Assembly: GCF_028640845.1 (NCBI RefSeq) | Contig: NC_080543.1 | Location: 99,383,325 to 99,447,324 of the forward strand | Direction of reading: 5' to 3' | Length of the DNA stretch: 64,000 nt | Source: Ahaetulla prasina | Taxonomy: Eukaryota > Chordata > Lepidosauria > Squamata > Colubridae | Shown here: piece by piece, positions 44,672 through 56,460 of the stretch | Numbering within the stretch: position 1 is the first letter of the stretch | Layout: the number at the start of each line of letters is the position of its first letter | The notes under the pieces: model-generated | The model's input: the letters and a program-made list of their open reading frames with translations, nothing else | Told to the model about the DNA's origin: nothing | Database searches by the model: none | Made by a program: the position numbers and the translations under genes

Positions 44672-45640
44672 GTTTATTCAATACATCTATAAATAAATGG
44701 TGATTTAATGCACAGTTTACAATAGTTTGTATTTGGACACAACATAGGAGTGTTTTAATCTTGCCACTTATGCCATATCCTATAATCAATTTTTATTACA
44801 GTCATAGATCAGCATTAGAAATAAAAGCATTAAAACAATAATAGTAAAAATAAAAGGCAGTCAAAACAATATATTATGATTGGTGGTGGATTATTAGTGG
44901 ACAGTTAGAATCTAATTTTGCATACGGCATAGCAAAATTTGGCCACATTCAGAAAAACTATTTCATACTGATCTGATAATAGTAGTGTCACCTAAAAGAG
45001 ATCAGTATTTCTCGGATATTTTATTTGGGAAGGTATTATAAATTGAGTCTGTGAGTCCTTGTAGAACAGGGGTCTCTAACCTTGGCAGCTTTAAGACTTG
45101 TGGACTTCAACTCCCAGAGTTCCTCAGCCAACAAGTCCACAAGTTGAAGTCCACAAGTCTTAAAGTTGCCAAGGTTGGAGACCCCTGCTCTATAGGTTAG
45201 AATCTCATTGGTGTAGTTGCCTTGCATGCTGTGTTGAACTTTGATTCTAGAGTTCTTATAAAGATTGTGCCTAAGTAATGAGACGCATCTGTCAATGGTT
45301 CTATGAAGAAGCTTAGACCAGAGCCTTTCTCTGGGAACTAATTCAAATGCGGACCTGAAATCAATAAATGCAGTACATAATTATGAATGTGGTCTGGATG
45401 CATATTTTTCAGCCAGGTGTTGAAGAATAAGTTTGTGTCCATATATAGAGTGTCCAAACCTCAAACCTGCTTGCTCATCTGCTGGTACATGCTCTAAATC
45501 AATCCAATCAACAAATTTATTGCATAAATGTCTAGCTTACTTATTATACTTAAGAGCTGATAAGCTGATATTTTGCGGGCAAGTCTCAGTTTTACTTTTT
45601 GTAAATAGACATAATAATGGTCTATGATATTTCATCTTGG
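44672..45640 (-). pseudogene. Unassigned LINE: 3' UTR plus reverse-transcriptase fragment
   Basis: On the minus strand from about 45640: SAYQLLSIISKL-like, DEQAGLRFGHSIYGHKLIL and AFIDFRSAFELVPRERLWSK (the FIDF...AFD-type catalytic motif with Glu for the second Asp). Then LLHRTIDRCVSLLRHNLY. It breaks off at about 45190 and, past a palindromic insertion, the 3' UTR seen also at 41.6 kb follows. The sequence reads like the Vingi/I or RTE-type clades; not resolved. Confidence 0.5.
45068..45189. mobile_element. Palindromic DNA element within the LINE
   Basis: 'caggggtctctaaccttggc' at the left and 'gccaaggttggagacccctg' at the right; the arms also share 'ctttaagacttgtggacttc'. Nearly a perfect 120-bp hairpin, as in palindromic hAT-like elements. 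Confidence 0.7.
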
Positions 45641-45821
45641 AAATATTACATCAATTTTCCAAAAGACACTCCCATAACATGTTGGACTGCCAATCCCATA
45701 ATTCCCTACAGCACAGCTGCCATTTCTGTTTCCCTTCATTTGGACATAGTTGCGTTACCACTCCAGAGCACTTTCTGACCTGATGTAATTGTACCTGCTT
45801 GCTCTCGTTCTTTTTTGTACT

Positions 45822-45905
45822 GTCCATGGGGTTTTCATGGCAAAGATACTGGAGTGGTTTGCCGCGATGGGTCGGACACGACTTCGCAACTAACAACAAC
45901 AACAA
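45822..45905 (+). repeat. BovB/Sauria-SINE 3' tail
   Basis: 'ccatggggttttcatggcaa' ... 'gatgggtcggacacgacttc' then (CAA)n. Matches the BovB 3' end at 38.44 kb on the opposite strand. Confidence 0.55.
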
Positions 45906-47310
45906 AAGCTCTCGTTCTTCTGAGGTGGCTATTGAAAGACAGTGATTCAAAACAAAAGTTTTGGTGGTTGATTATTCTGATACACAAATATATAGCCAAG
46001 TGTATTTTTGCAGCCCTCCCAAGTAAATAAAACAGGAAACCTGACTAGATGACCTAATTCTATTTGATTGTTAGGCTATATTAGCAGAATCTTGCAAGTC
46101 TGAAGATGTAAATTTCTCGCCGCCCTTTTTAACTGCTTGATCCATTATGGCAGTCCTTTTTAAGTTGCTTTCTCCCATTCTTAAGCCACTGGCTCCTCCT
46201 GACTCTCTTGTCTGATTGTTTCCTAGCAGATTCTCTTTCTCTTTTCCAAGGTCATTCGTACATTCCATTACAATGTCTTCCTTAGCCCTTTGAGTTCTCC
46301 TGTTAGTCATTGTTTCAAAAGCTTCTATTTGCCAAAAAGATTTCTTGCAGATTTTTCTCTACACAGGTTTGTCACATGCAATAAACTGAATTTCTTTTCC
46401 ATCAGTCAAGTCCACGGTGTCAGAATCTGGTGAGAATGAGAACAAAGTTTCTTCTATTGATGCATTATAAATATTAAGAGCTCAACATTTTTCAGGCTGA
46501 AGCATAAATGGGGAATCCGTAAGACAATGAATCATGCAACATTTAAACATCTTACATTCATGATTGTCCTTAATTGCAAAGCTTTGCCATGTGCTACATC
46601 CTACACAATCAGTCAGAGATTAGCAGTTTTGGAGGACTGACCTTTTGCAGGATTGCTGCTGACAGAATACTTTCCTGTGTGAAACATAGCCTCTGTGTCT
46701 TTGCACAGATATTTCAAATAGCATGAGAAAGGAAGACAGATGGTATTTCTCATTATAAATGTGCCTTGCCCTGCTATAGCAATTTAGTGCTCTATCAGAG
46801 ATTTGGCCTGGCAGTGCCATTTTGAGGCTTAGAGGAAGAAACGTGAAGAGGAAATGGATGTGTAATGGTCAGCAGCTCAGAGATTGTCCATTCACATATA
46901 TACCTAACTTCCAATATGCTTGAAAGATAATAATTATCTGTTTTCTCCAACCAGCAAAAAATTGCAGTGAGAAGGAAGAAATAGGTAATTATATGTGCTG
47001 TCTGCAGCTTAGATCTCTAGGTAAAAGGGGGAAGAAAGAGATCTGGGCCAAAATGCACATAAGGGAGGAGTCTCTATTTCTTTTTTGTATTCATTTTGCA
47101 GCCGAATGGGCATTTAAAGCTTGCAAGAGCTTTAATGGGCATTTAAAGCTTGCAAGAGTCATTTGATTTCGACTACGTTTTAGAAATCTCCACTAGAAAT
47201 CTTATTATGAACTGTGAAGGCAAGACGGGGTTATACGGAGAAAATTACTAAAAAATAATACAATCTGTTTTGGCATGTCTAATTTGCAGCAACCTATGGA
47301 AAGTAACATA
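45906..47310. other. No recognisable gene; one short tandem duplication
   Basis: Intergenic. A 28-bp unit 'gggcatttaaagcttgcaag' plus flank occurs twice at 47108-47160. No coding evidence. Confidence 0.4.
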
Positions 47311-47716
47311 TAAGTAGTCCTCAACTTATGACCACAATAGAAACTAAAAAATTCATTGTTAAATGTGTGGTCATTAGGCGAGGCATCACATGACAGCATC
47401 TGATTTTATTACCATCTTTCACCATGGTCATTAAGCAAATCATCCACAGTTGTTAAGTGAGACATATGATCACAACTTATCAGTTTTCCCATTGACTTTA
47501 CTTGTTGCAAGTCAGCTGGGAAGGTTCCAAATGGCAATCACATGACTACAGGATACTGCAACTGTCATAAGTATGAGCTGGTTGCCAAATTGTAATTATG
47601 TTATTGGTGGAACACCACAACAGTAATCAGTGTGAGGCCCATTTGTAAGTCCCTTTTTCCAGTGCTGTTGTAACTTGGAACAGTCACTAAATGAATTGGT
47701 GATCAAGGAGTACCTG
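47311..47716 (+). mobile_element. CAGGTAGTCCTC-type DNA element
   Basis: 'aagtagtcctcaacttatga' at the left and 'gatcaaggagtacctgtatt' at the right; the interior has 'cattaagcaaatcatccaca' and 'tgcaactgtcataagtatga'. Confidence 0.6.
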
Positions 47717-48357
47717 TATTCACTGCTTAAGCTGATCTAATCTTGTGCTCATACTATTTTGACTCTAAGCTGGTTAAATAAAGTCTTCTCCACAATCAGA
47801 TGCTTTCGGGCAACAGTTTGCAAGGTATTCAGTCTAGAAGTGTCCACCATGTCCTCCCCTGTCACAATCCCAATACTATTCTTCTTTCCCATCTTTTTAT
47901 TCCAGGAAAGGAAATGCCAATAATTTTTCTTTATATGGGCAAAATTAAAGCATCAAAATTCACATATACCCACATAAAGATCGGGTTTGTTTTTCTTTAA
48001 TTTCTTCTCATTGGTTTGTTGCTTTTTAATGACAGTCTCTGAGGATGGACAGAATTGAGCAAGAGAAAAAAAATGTCTTTTAGAGTTCTCTTTACTAAGA
48101 ATGCTGCAATAACACAATGATTATAATAATTGCCTCATCAACTGCCTAGTTGCTGGTTCAGAATCCAGAATAATTTTGTTGTTGTTGTTTAAGTTATGGG
48201 TTGTTGTTTTTTTGCTTGTTTCCGATCCCTGCGGTTTTCTTTTCTAAGTTCAGCAGTGCATATTTTCATCACTTTTCCAGTCTCTGAATATAGAAGGGTT
48301 TCACCTTCAGCTGTCAAAGAGCTCAAACAACCTGCAGTATAAGCTATTTGGGACATG

Positions 48358-48390
<33 letters not shown>

Positions 48391-50458
48391 CTATTTCAGG
48401 TGACTGAAAGGTGATGAAGCAGTGCACCACTGGAGTTTATTTATTTTAGAAAAAGTATAGAAAAGGAGGAAGCTCAGGGGCAGAAAAACATAATTTAAAA
48501 AAAAATCATTGCTGGTGGCATTCAAACTAGCAATGCTATGTTTTCCAAGGCAAAAGTCATAACCATTGTGCTATTAGAGGATTTTAGTATAAGTTAGTTT
48601 AATATAACTTCAAACACTAGTATATTAGGGTAAGCATCGACTCAACGAAGGAATGTTTCTGCTTCTGTTAAATAGCCAATGAACTGCTGGGATTAGCTTC
48701 TGTCAAGTGATAATGTATGCAAGATGTTTTGATATGGACCATGGACTTCAGAAGTCAAGCAGAAAATATTATCCTGGATTTTTTGACAGTGAGTGGGGGA
48801 TTAATAGAGGATAATATCCTCCATTTCTGCCCTTCAAAAACCATTGGTGGCCCATTCTGACAAAGTGGGCAATGTGGATATGTTTTAAGTTTAAGTAATT
48901 ACCCTGTAATTACTTCTCAAGCTCATCACTATTCATTAAAAATACTCTGTAAATCCAACTGGAGTTCTGGAGAATATAAAAATGAATACATAAAGGTTAA
49001 TTTGAGCTGTTTGGGAGAGTTGTACTGGGAAAAATAGACTTCTATACAAAAAGATCTGAGACATAAAACCTCATTTTAGTTTTTAAGCATAATTTTGGTC
49101 ATCTGATCCTGCTTAGTTACCTAATACTGAATATCCAAAAGCAATACTTTTTGCATCTTAAATAATAAACAGTACGTTAGATCTCACTATACTGAATAGT
49201 ATATAATGTCTGTAAATTTAAAAGTGGATTTGTCTATCTAATGTCATAGATACATAATTTATGGGGCTATAACTATATTTTTCTAAAAGAGAAAAGGTTG
49301 TGATTAATTCATGTAAGGAATTTATTATTCACTGGAGTTGTTCACGCTTTATTGTAGAAATATATATGTTTACTTTCTGCTGCCTTTCACCTCTTTTTAT
49401 ATTCCAGTGGAATTTTTATTTCATATTTACTTATTCTCAGCCTTGGTGGGTGGTATTACAGCTGGTAAGGGGAAATAGATGGGAACAGTCATAATAAGCA
49501 ACCTGAGCAGGATCATTAAATAGAGGAAGATAAGATTCTACCTTCCCTGCTTCTCCAGCAATTCTGCTTAAAATCCTTGGATACCTTCCAAGGGGAAACA
49601 GCATGTTGCAAGAAGTGCCAGAAAGAAGAGAGAGATTGCTGCTCTCTTCCTCCAAGTGATTTTGCTCAGGCTTGCTGAAACGGAGAGGACTAACGCTTGT
49701 GTCTGTGTATCTGTATATAGTAATGTGTGGGTGTGAATGGATATGTGCTTGTGTCATAGAATACAAACAGAGGTATACATGTGTGCAACGCATACAGCCT
49801 TCTAACACAGACACCGTTCTGGGCCTTGGGGCAGAAAAAATGGTGAAGCCTGATTTATGGAAATCATCAAAGGCTTTAATATTTTTTTCCCCTTTGTTCT
49901 TCCATGATGTTAATAACAGAATACCAGAAGAACAGAATTGGAAGGGACCTTGGAGGTCTTCTTCAAAACAATACACATTATAATCCTCTTACGATTAAAA
50001 GGACAGTTCATATATCATAAAATTAGTAGGAAGCAATTGTCAAGAAAATTAAAGCATGGCTAAAAATAAAAATATTTCAACCACCCATCTAAACTCACTA
50101 GCGATGAGGCTGGTCAAGTCAAGGCTGGAAAAGCACAGCTAAGGTGGAATGTTGCAATGCAGAAGGCAGATATCTTTCATTACTTTGCAAAACAGAGCAG
50201 CCTGTTTATAAAAATTGAGATATGCAGATAAATTGCAGTAACTAGTCACAGCTTCATTACACAGTAATGAAATACTAAATATAGAATAGTTACAGTAGTC
50301 TCTTCTTACAGTTAATTTTTCCAGAATGGGTGGAGAGAGCTTTTTTTTATAGTCTCAGTAGATTTCAATAAAGCTAAACACTACATGGGCACATTCAGAC
50401 ACATCTGAATGGGCATTGATGCAAATTGGTGATGATTAAATCTAATCTGAGTCATTAC
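47717..50458. other. Intergenic: (TG)n, CR1 stub, no gene
   Basis: Contains (TG)n at 48359-48388 and a minus-strand CR1 3' stub of about 50 bp at 49920-49966 ('ttggaagggaccttggaggt'). The frames of 179 and 103 codons at 49437-49983 lie on opposite strands of the same DNA and show no family motif. Confidence 0.4.
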
Positions 50459-50525
50459 CATGTTTCCCTGAAAATATTATATTTTCAGGGAAATATATTG
50501 TATTATTTTCAGGGAAATTTAGTGT

Positions 50526-50812
50526 ATTATATAGGACTTCGTCAACTTCCGGACCTCCGAACCTTCCGTCGCGAGCTTAAAACACACTTATTCATCTGCG
50601 CAGGACTGGATTAGTTTTTAAATTTGTGGGTTTTTTAATGGGTTTTTATCATTTATTCTAAATTTTTAATCTTGGCCAATTGAATAAATCTTTTAATTGT
50701 ATTTTAATAGTATTTATATTGTAATATTATTGTTTATTTTATCTGGCTGTGAACCGCCCTGAGTCCTTCGGGAGAAGGGCGGTATAAAAATTTAAATAAT
50801 AAATAAATAAAT
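50526..50812 (+). mobile_element. L2-type LINE 3' end
   Basis: LRQLPDLRTFRRELKTHLFI, a 3' UTR, then 'ccgccctgagtccttcggga' and (AAAT)n. Same subfamily as the copies in the duplication. Confidence 0.75.
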
Positions 50813-50815
50813 AAT

Positions 50816-50860
50816 ATATACATGTATATGTATATATATACATATATACATATATATATT
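50816..50860 (+). repeat. (AT)-rich simple repeat
   Basis: Alternating ATATAC/TATATG units, strongly self-complementary. Confidence 0.85.
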
Positions 50861-51090
50861 ATGTGTTATATTTTTGACCCCTGAAATAAGCGCTTGGCCT
50901 TACTGCCATGCACTCAAAAGCCTAACTGGGCTTATTATCAGGGGATGTCTTATTTTGGGGAAAACAGGGTACAACTCTGAAATATTACACAGTAATGAAA
51001 CAGTCCAGTTGCACCATCAATCCGATCAAAGTACTCATAATTTACAGATGGTGAATATATATAGAGAAGGACATTAGCTCCAAGCTACCA

Positions 51091-51398
51091 CGTTTCCCTG
51101 AAAATAAGACCCTGTCTTATTTTTTTTGAACCCTGAAATAAGCATTTGCCTTATTTTCGAGGAAGTCTTATTATTTTGGAGTGTGTGGAGCAAGACGGGG
51201 CTCCTCTTGCCATCTTACCTGATTTCCATCTCTGTCTCCCTAACCCTAATTAGAGGAAATGGTGGGGACTGACTGCGCATATGTTTAAATATTTTCGGGG
51301 AGGGATTATTTTCAGGGAGGATTATTTTAGCGCATGCGCTCAAAAGCCGGATTGGGTTTATTATGCAGAAAGGTCTTATTTTCAGGGAAATAGGGTAG
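51091..51398 (+). mobile_element. Non-autonomous DNA element with CTACC...TTTCCCTGAAAATAAG ends
   Basis: Left 'cgtttccctgaaaataagac' and right 'gtcttattttcagggaaata' are inverted repeats of about 25 bp. The 300-bp interior has several extra copies of the 'cttattttc' motif and no coding capacity. Confidence 0.65.
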
Positions 51399-51717
51399 AC
51401 ATTAACATTTTCTTTATTTTATTTGAAATTTTGTTTGTTACTGGAGTGGTACAGAGTACCAGTTTTTACTGTAATACATTTCCTAACAAATGATTAGAAG
51501 TAACTCAGAAACGTTGAGCATGTGTAATGGTAGAAAATCCAATGCATTTGCTATGGGCATTTAAGAGATTGTCTATGGCAGTGATGACAAACCTATGACA
51601 TGCATGTCAAAGGTGGCACACCATGATATTTTTGGTGCTACAACAGTATTCACCAACATCCAACAACAACTATACTTGAAAGCATGCTCTGTTGTGTGAT
51701 TTTTGAAGGCTGTGGAG

Positions 51718-52027
51718 CAGTGGTGAAATTCATTTTTTTTTACTACTGGTTCTGTGGGTGTGGCTTGGTAGGCGTGGTGGGGCATGGTGGGTGGAGCTTG
51801 GTGGGTGGGTCAGGGTTTGGTGGGCAGGGCTTGGTGGGTGTGGCAGGAAAAGAATATTGCAAAATCCCCATTCCCTTCCCACTTCTGAGGGAAGGATATT
51901 GCAAAATCTCCATTCCCACCCCACTCTGGGACCAGCCAGAGGTAGTATTTGCCGGTTCTCTGAACTACTCAAAATTTCTGCTGCTGGTTCTCCAGAACCT
52001 GTCAGAACCTGCTGGATTTCACCCCTG
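51718..52027 (+). mobile_element. hAT-like non-autonomous element, CTGTGGAG duplication
   Basis: 310 bp, ends CAGTGGTGAAATTCA...TGGATTTCACCCCTG, flanked by a perfect 8-bp duplication CTGTGGAG (51710-51717, 52028-52035). The interior repeats 'gggtgtggcttggtaggcgt'-type motifs. Confidence 0.85.
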
Positions 52028-52035
52028 CTGTGGAG

Positions 52036-53640
52036 GCCATGTGAGAATGGGGTGCACTCTTACCCAGAGTCTGGAAGTTGCATGAAATTGGAATATGCTT
52101 TTGTGCATTTTTTTGCAGCCTCTGAAAATCAAGCAAGAATTGGGGTGTGCTTTCATGTGATTTTCAGAGTTTGTGTTAGAATGGGGTCCAGAAGTCACAC
52201 GAGAGTACCTATGGAGCCTCCAAAAATCATGCAAGAACACGGCCTATTTTTGCACAGTTTTCAGAGGTTGCAGAAGCCATTCCGCAAATCTGCTTCAAGA
52301 ATGAAGGCCTCATGTGATCCATAAACTGCCTCAGAAAGGCCACAGGGGCCTGTCAACACAGAGAAAGCGCTCCCTGAAGGTAAGCGACATGTGGCAGATC
52401 CTGGGGAATCACACACGTGATTGGACTGTATTTTTTTAAAAAAATAAATGAATATGAAAAGAATTGTTTCCCTTTTGTTGGGGTGTGTGACATGCCACAG
52501 AGTCTTTGTTAGGCATTTTCTGATTTTTTGACATGTTAAGCCCAAAAGATTCACCGTCACTGGACCATGGAGAAAAAGGCTTTCCATCAATGCTCCCTCC
52601 GAGAGATGCCTGCATGGAATCATTTGGGGGTAAGACCTTTTTAGAGACTACACCAATACTCAGGAATGCTTTCCCCCCCATCAGTTAAGCCTGTTTCTTT
52701 TTAACCATGTTTCAAATGTTCTTTTATTTATTAGATTCTTTGAATAAATGAGCCACGCCCAATTTTAATTTGTCAACCTCTTGCATTTTGTATATTAATC
52801 ACTGTTTGATATATTGTTCTGAAATATTAATTTTCCGTTTGCTTTGATTTTAGATAAAAATGGAGTTTATGTGTGCAGAGTTTTTAATTGTATCTTAATT
52901 GTTTCTTTGTTCTTTTGCTAACTGCCATTGGACAGGACTTACTGTATATAAACAATGTAACCAAATAAATCCAATTATTATTGTTAAGAATAATTAAGTC
53001 AGTATTGGTATGCTTTCCAACTTGTTTCTTGGAGTGGCTTTTCCTAGGCATCTGGATTTCAGTTGGGGTGATTCCAGGAATGGTACTATAATGTCCATGG
53101 GCTCATCCCACATTACCTGGCCCTGGCTCACACAGGTAATCATTTGCTAGACCTAGTGTTCACCTAAGAACAGATGCTGCATGATCTGCCACAGTAACTC
53201 GCTTTTGGTAAAGCTACACACAATGTTCATGACTGATATTGATAAGGGTGATGGATCCATTGACATTGTCTAGCAGAGGTGTCTTGTTGTTTGAGGAAAT
53301 ACCCGATGATCCAGCAGACATTTTTGCATGAGCCTTACCACTTTCTAGAATAGGAAGATGACTAAGAGCATTATAAGTGTCTGCTCCTGAATAGCTACTT
53401 TCTAGATTTTGATACTGGACTTTCCTTGGTTTATTGAAGAGCCCAAAGAAATTAAATAAGTGAAGAGACTCCCAGAGTGACAATGGAAAAAAAGAAGTAC
53501 ATTTAACTAATCACAGGTACAACTCCAAGCCTACCAAATGGTGGTGTCAAGAATGACAAAATGTTCTTATTTTTCCACTCTTATTTTATCTGCAGACTTG
53601 CATTCAGGGACCCTGTTCAGGTTAATTTAGTTCTCTGTGG
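52036..53640. other. Intergenic; one unexplained open frame
   Basis: No repeat boundary recognised. A frame of 89 codons on the minus strand (53483-53214) has a balanced composition (YQNLESSYSGADTYNALSHL, NKTPLLDNVNGSITLINISH), but I cannot place it in a family and it may be chance or an old exon. AATAAA occurs near 52965 after 'gtatataaacaatgtaacc'. Confidence 0.3.
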
Positions 53641-53689
53641 GAAGCAATGATTTGGGGCAATGATCCTGCTGGTTGCCATGACAAGTTCT

Positions 53690-54060
53690 TCAAAGTTTTT
53701 CACAGTTAAAATTGCTCATATTCACTTGGATTCATTTTACACTCATATGAAGCCACTGAGAAATACCATCCACCAACTTGAGATGAAATGTTGTCAGTAT
53801 GCTGATGATCCTTGAATATATATTGCTATCCCAGGCTAAAGCATAGATGCTGTGGAACCCCCCTGACCCTGTGTTTGGCAGCTGTGAAGAATGGATTTTA
53901 GGATGAATCTCAGCAAGTCAGAATTACTATTTGTTCAGAAACTCCTGCGTCATTTACTTCAGAGATTGCTTTGGATGGATCACAGGTCTAAAGGAGTAGG
54001 TGTACACCTTAGAGAGAGTCTCTTAGGTCCACAGCTTTTGCTAAAATAGCAGATAGAAGC
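53690..54060 (+). pseudogene. Old L2-type LINE fragment
   Basis: Reads YMKPLRNTIHQLEMKCCQYADDP (YADD box near 53805), then LSKSEL near 53910. The order matches L2 reverse transcriptase but stops are frequent. Confidence 0.5.
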
Positions 54061-54260
54061 TATGTCTGAGGGCAAGGGCATTTGTTCAGCTGAAGCTTGT
54101 GTACCAGGCCATGAATCAACAGCCACTTTATCTTGCTGGGATTAAATTTAAGCCTTCTGATTCTGAAACAAGATTCTGACTGCATCTCCTTAATGGCCTG
54201 CAGTAAGACAGCTATACTGATATATATCAGTATCATTTGCATCTATGCTACCTCACACCA
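54061..54260 (-). pseudogene. Old L2-type LINE fragment, opposite strand
   Basis: Minus-strand RIRRLKFNPSKIKWLLIHG corresponds to the LKLNPSKTEWLW segment of L2. It abuts the plus-strand fragment tail to tail, so an inversion or two separate insertions occurred. Confidence 0.5.
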
Positions 54261-55407
54261 TTCTAATAGGTGACTTCTTTTGGTGGCTTTATGTTGAATA
54301 GTAAGAGAAAAAAGGTTGAACACTGCAACGTGCCAACACTTGAAGTGCCCTACAGTTTGAGCTGTTTCTTCTCACACAACCACCAACTAGACCTGTTCAT
54401 TCCAGAAGACCTATAACAATGCATCCTTGCAGTCAGACCAAAAGGATAAACATAACTGATGGTACTGAAGGCCACCAAGCGTACACTTTCCCCCATGCGG
54501 GTCCAACCTGAAGTAATTAATACCAGTCCTATATCTATTCATTGCTATTATTTTCGTAAATAGTAAGTACAGTAATAAATATTAGATACGTATAATGCAG
54601 TAAGCCATTACATTTTGTATGAAGATAGCCAATTGGAATGAATAAAATCCATTCCAACTGCAGTCAAACAAACTATGGCTTAGGGTAGTGTCAAGGGGAA
54701 GCTTTAGCCTGTGATCCAGATCAGAGAAGATAGATCTGTAATTTGCACTGCAAAGAAATAGTTGCTTTGTTTCCATTTTGTTCAATTTCTGTGATTTACA
54801 GAAAGGGGAGATAGAAGTAATCAAACCATTGTTTCAATCCTAGCTGCTGCCTGCCAACTTCTGCCCTGTATTTTTTTAATAGTTGCAAATTTGTCTCCTA
54901 TCAACAACTGTCTCAGTTTTAAATCAATGCCAGGTCAATCAATAACCTAAACAGATAAACCATGTGCTTTCTTGGCTCAACATACAAACATTCATGCTGT
55001 TCTGTTAAATAATTAAAGGATGACTCATCAGTCCTTTTGCTGAACCTCGGGAACTCTTATAACCACCCAGTCTGTTTCACTCTGATGCTTGTATTGTAAT
55101 GTTAACAACAGAACTCCATCCATAGAAACTCTGGTATTGTTATTGTCAGGTACCAGTTACTTTGGACCTAAGTGAAACTGACACATTGTGCATTAGTAAT
55201 TTGCAAGAGTTATCTACTTTAAAATAAAATTTAGATTAGTTCTACTTAAGCAGCAGAACACATAAGATGGGGGTCATAAATGCACTCATGGGTACTTGTT
55301 CTCGTTAAACATAGATTGATGGTGATTGATGGTTTGGTAAGATTCATAAAAGCCCCACTCTAGATATTCATATATTTTAAAAGAATCTACACAAGTATGG
55401 TTTGTTT
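54261..55407. other. No recognisable gene
   Basis: Intergenic; parts of 54270-54510 could be more decayed L2. Confidence 0.3.
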
Positions 55408-56125
55408 ATACCTTGCTCAATAGTAGTACCTGTAAGACGGATCTTGGAGTCCTAGTGGACAACCGTTTAGATATGAGCCAGCAGTGTGCAGCAGCTGCTA
55501 AAAAAGCCAACTCAGTTCTGGACTGCATTAACAGAGGGATAGAATCAAGATCACTTGAAGTGTTAATACCACTTTATAATGCCTTGGTAAGGCCACACTT
55601 GGAATACTGCATTCAGTTTTGGTCACCGCGATGTAAAAAAGATGCTGAGACTTTAGAAAGAGTGCAGAGAAGAGCAACAAAGATGATTAGGGGACTGGAG
55701 GCTAGAACATATGAAGAACGGTTGCAGGAACTGGGTATGTCTAGTTTAATAAAAAGAAGGACTAGGGGAGACATGATAGCAGTGTTCCAATATCTCAGGG
55801 GTTGCCACAAAGAAGAAGGAGTCGGGCTGCTCTCCAAAGCACCGGAGGGTAGAACAAGAAGCAATGAATGGAAACTGATCAAGGAAAGAAGCAACTTAGA
55901 ACTAAGGAGAAATTTCCTGACAGTTAGAACAATTAATAAGTGGAACGACTTGCCTGCAGAAGTTGTGAATGCTCCGACACTGGAAATTTTTAAGAAAATG
56001 TTGGATAACCATTTGTCTGAAGTGGTGTAGGGTTTCCTGCCTGGGCAGGAGGTTGGACTAGAAGGCCTCCAAGGTCCCTTCCAACTCGTTGTTGTTGTTA
56101 TTGTTGTTGTTATTATTATTATTTA
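55408..56125 (+). pseudogene. CR1 LINE, ORF2 C-terminus and 3' end
   Basis: A continuous frame of 205 codons: [77 protein letters not shown], stop at 56030. The 3' end 'ggactagaaggcctccaagg' is followed by (GTT)n/(ATT)n. 5'-truncated, otherwise intact. Nearly the same subfamily as 26.2-27.8 kb but with a different tail repeat. Confidence 0.8.
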
Positions 56126-56289
56126 TAAATATTGTAATGAATCCTTCCAATAAGAAATAACAGATGCAATCACATTTATTTGTGGGGAAAGAGAAAGCTT
56201 GATTTATGGTTCTTTAAGAATGGGAAAATCTTTTATCCTAAAACCATAGAGAGATGATAGCAATCATGTAATTAATTTATCTAGGTAAC

Positions 56290-56460
56290 AATGGGAGAGA
56301 CAGTTTGATAGAATGGTAAAGGCACCAGGCTACAAATCAGGAGACTGCGAGTTCTAGTCCTGACTTAGCCCCAAAATCAAACCATTTCCGGAAAAAAAAT
56401 TGACATTGGACTTGTTCAAACAGTTGCCAGGAGTCAATAATGTATTGAAGGAAAATAAAT
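56290..56460 (+). repeat. Sauria-type SINE
   Basis: tRNA-like head 'tttgatagaatggtaaaggc', 'aatcaggagactgcgagttc' with B-box-like GAGTTCTAGTCC, then a BovB-like tail with 'acttgttcaaacagttgcca'. Degraded but ordered as expected. Confidence 0.55.

Larger units (their letters stand above)
50459..50975 (+). mobile_element. TGTTTCCCTGAAAAT-type DNA element interrupted by L2 and (AT)n
   Basis: Left 'catgtttccctgaaaatatt' and right 'gtcttattttggggaaaaca' are the family's inverted ends. An L2 3' end (50526-50812) and AT-rich simple sequence separate them. Confidence 0.45.

Noticed and set aside
51238..51256. Telomere-like 'ccctaaccctaatt'
   Set aside because: Only two units, inside a DNA element; not a telomeric tract.
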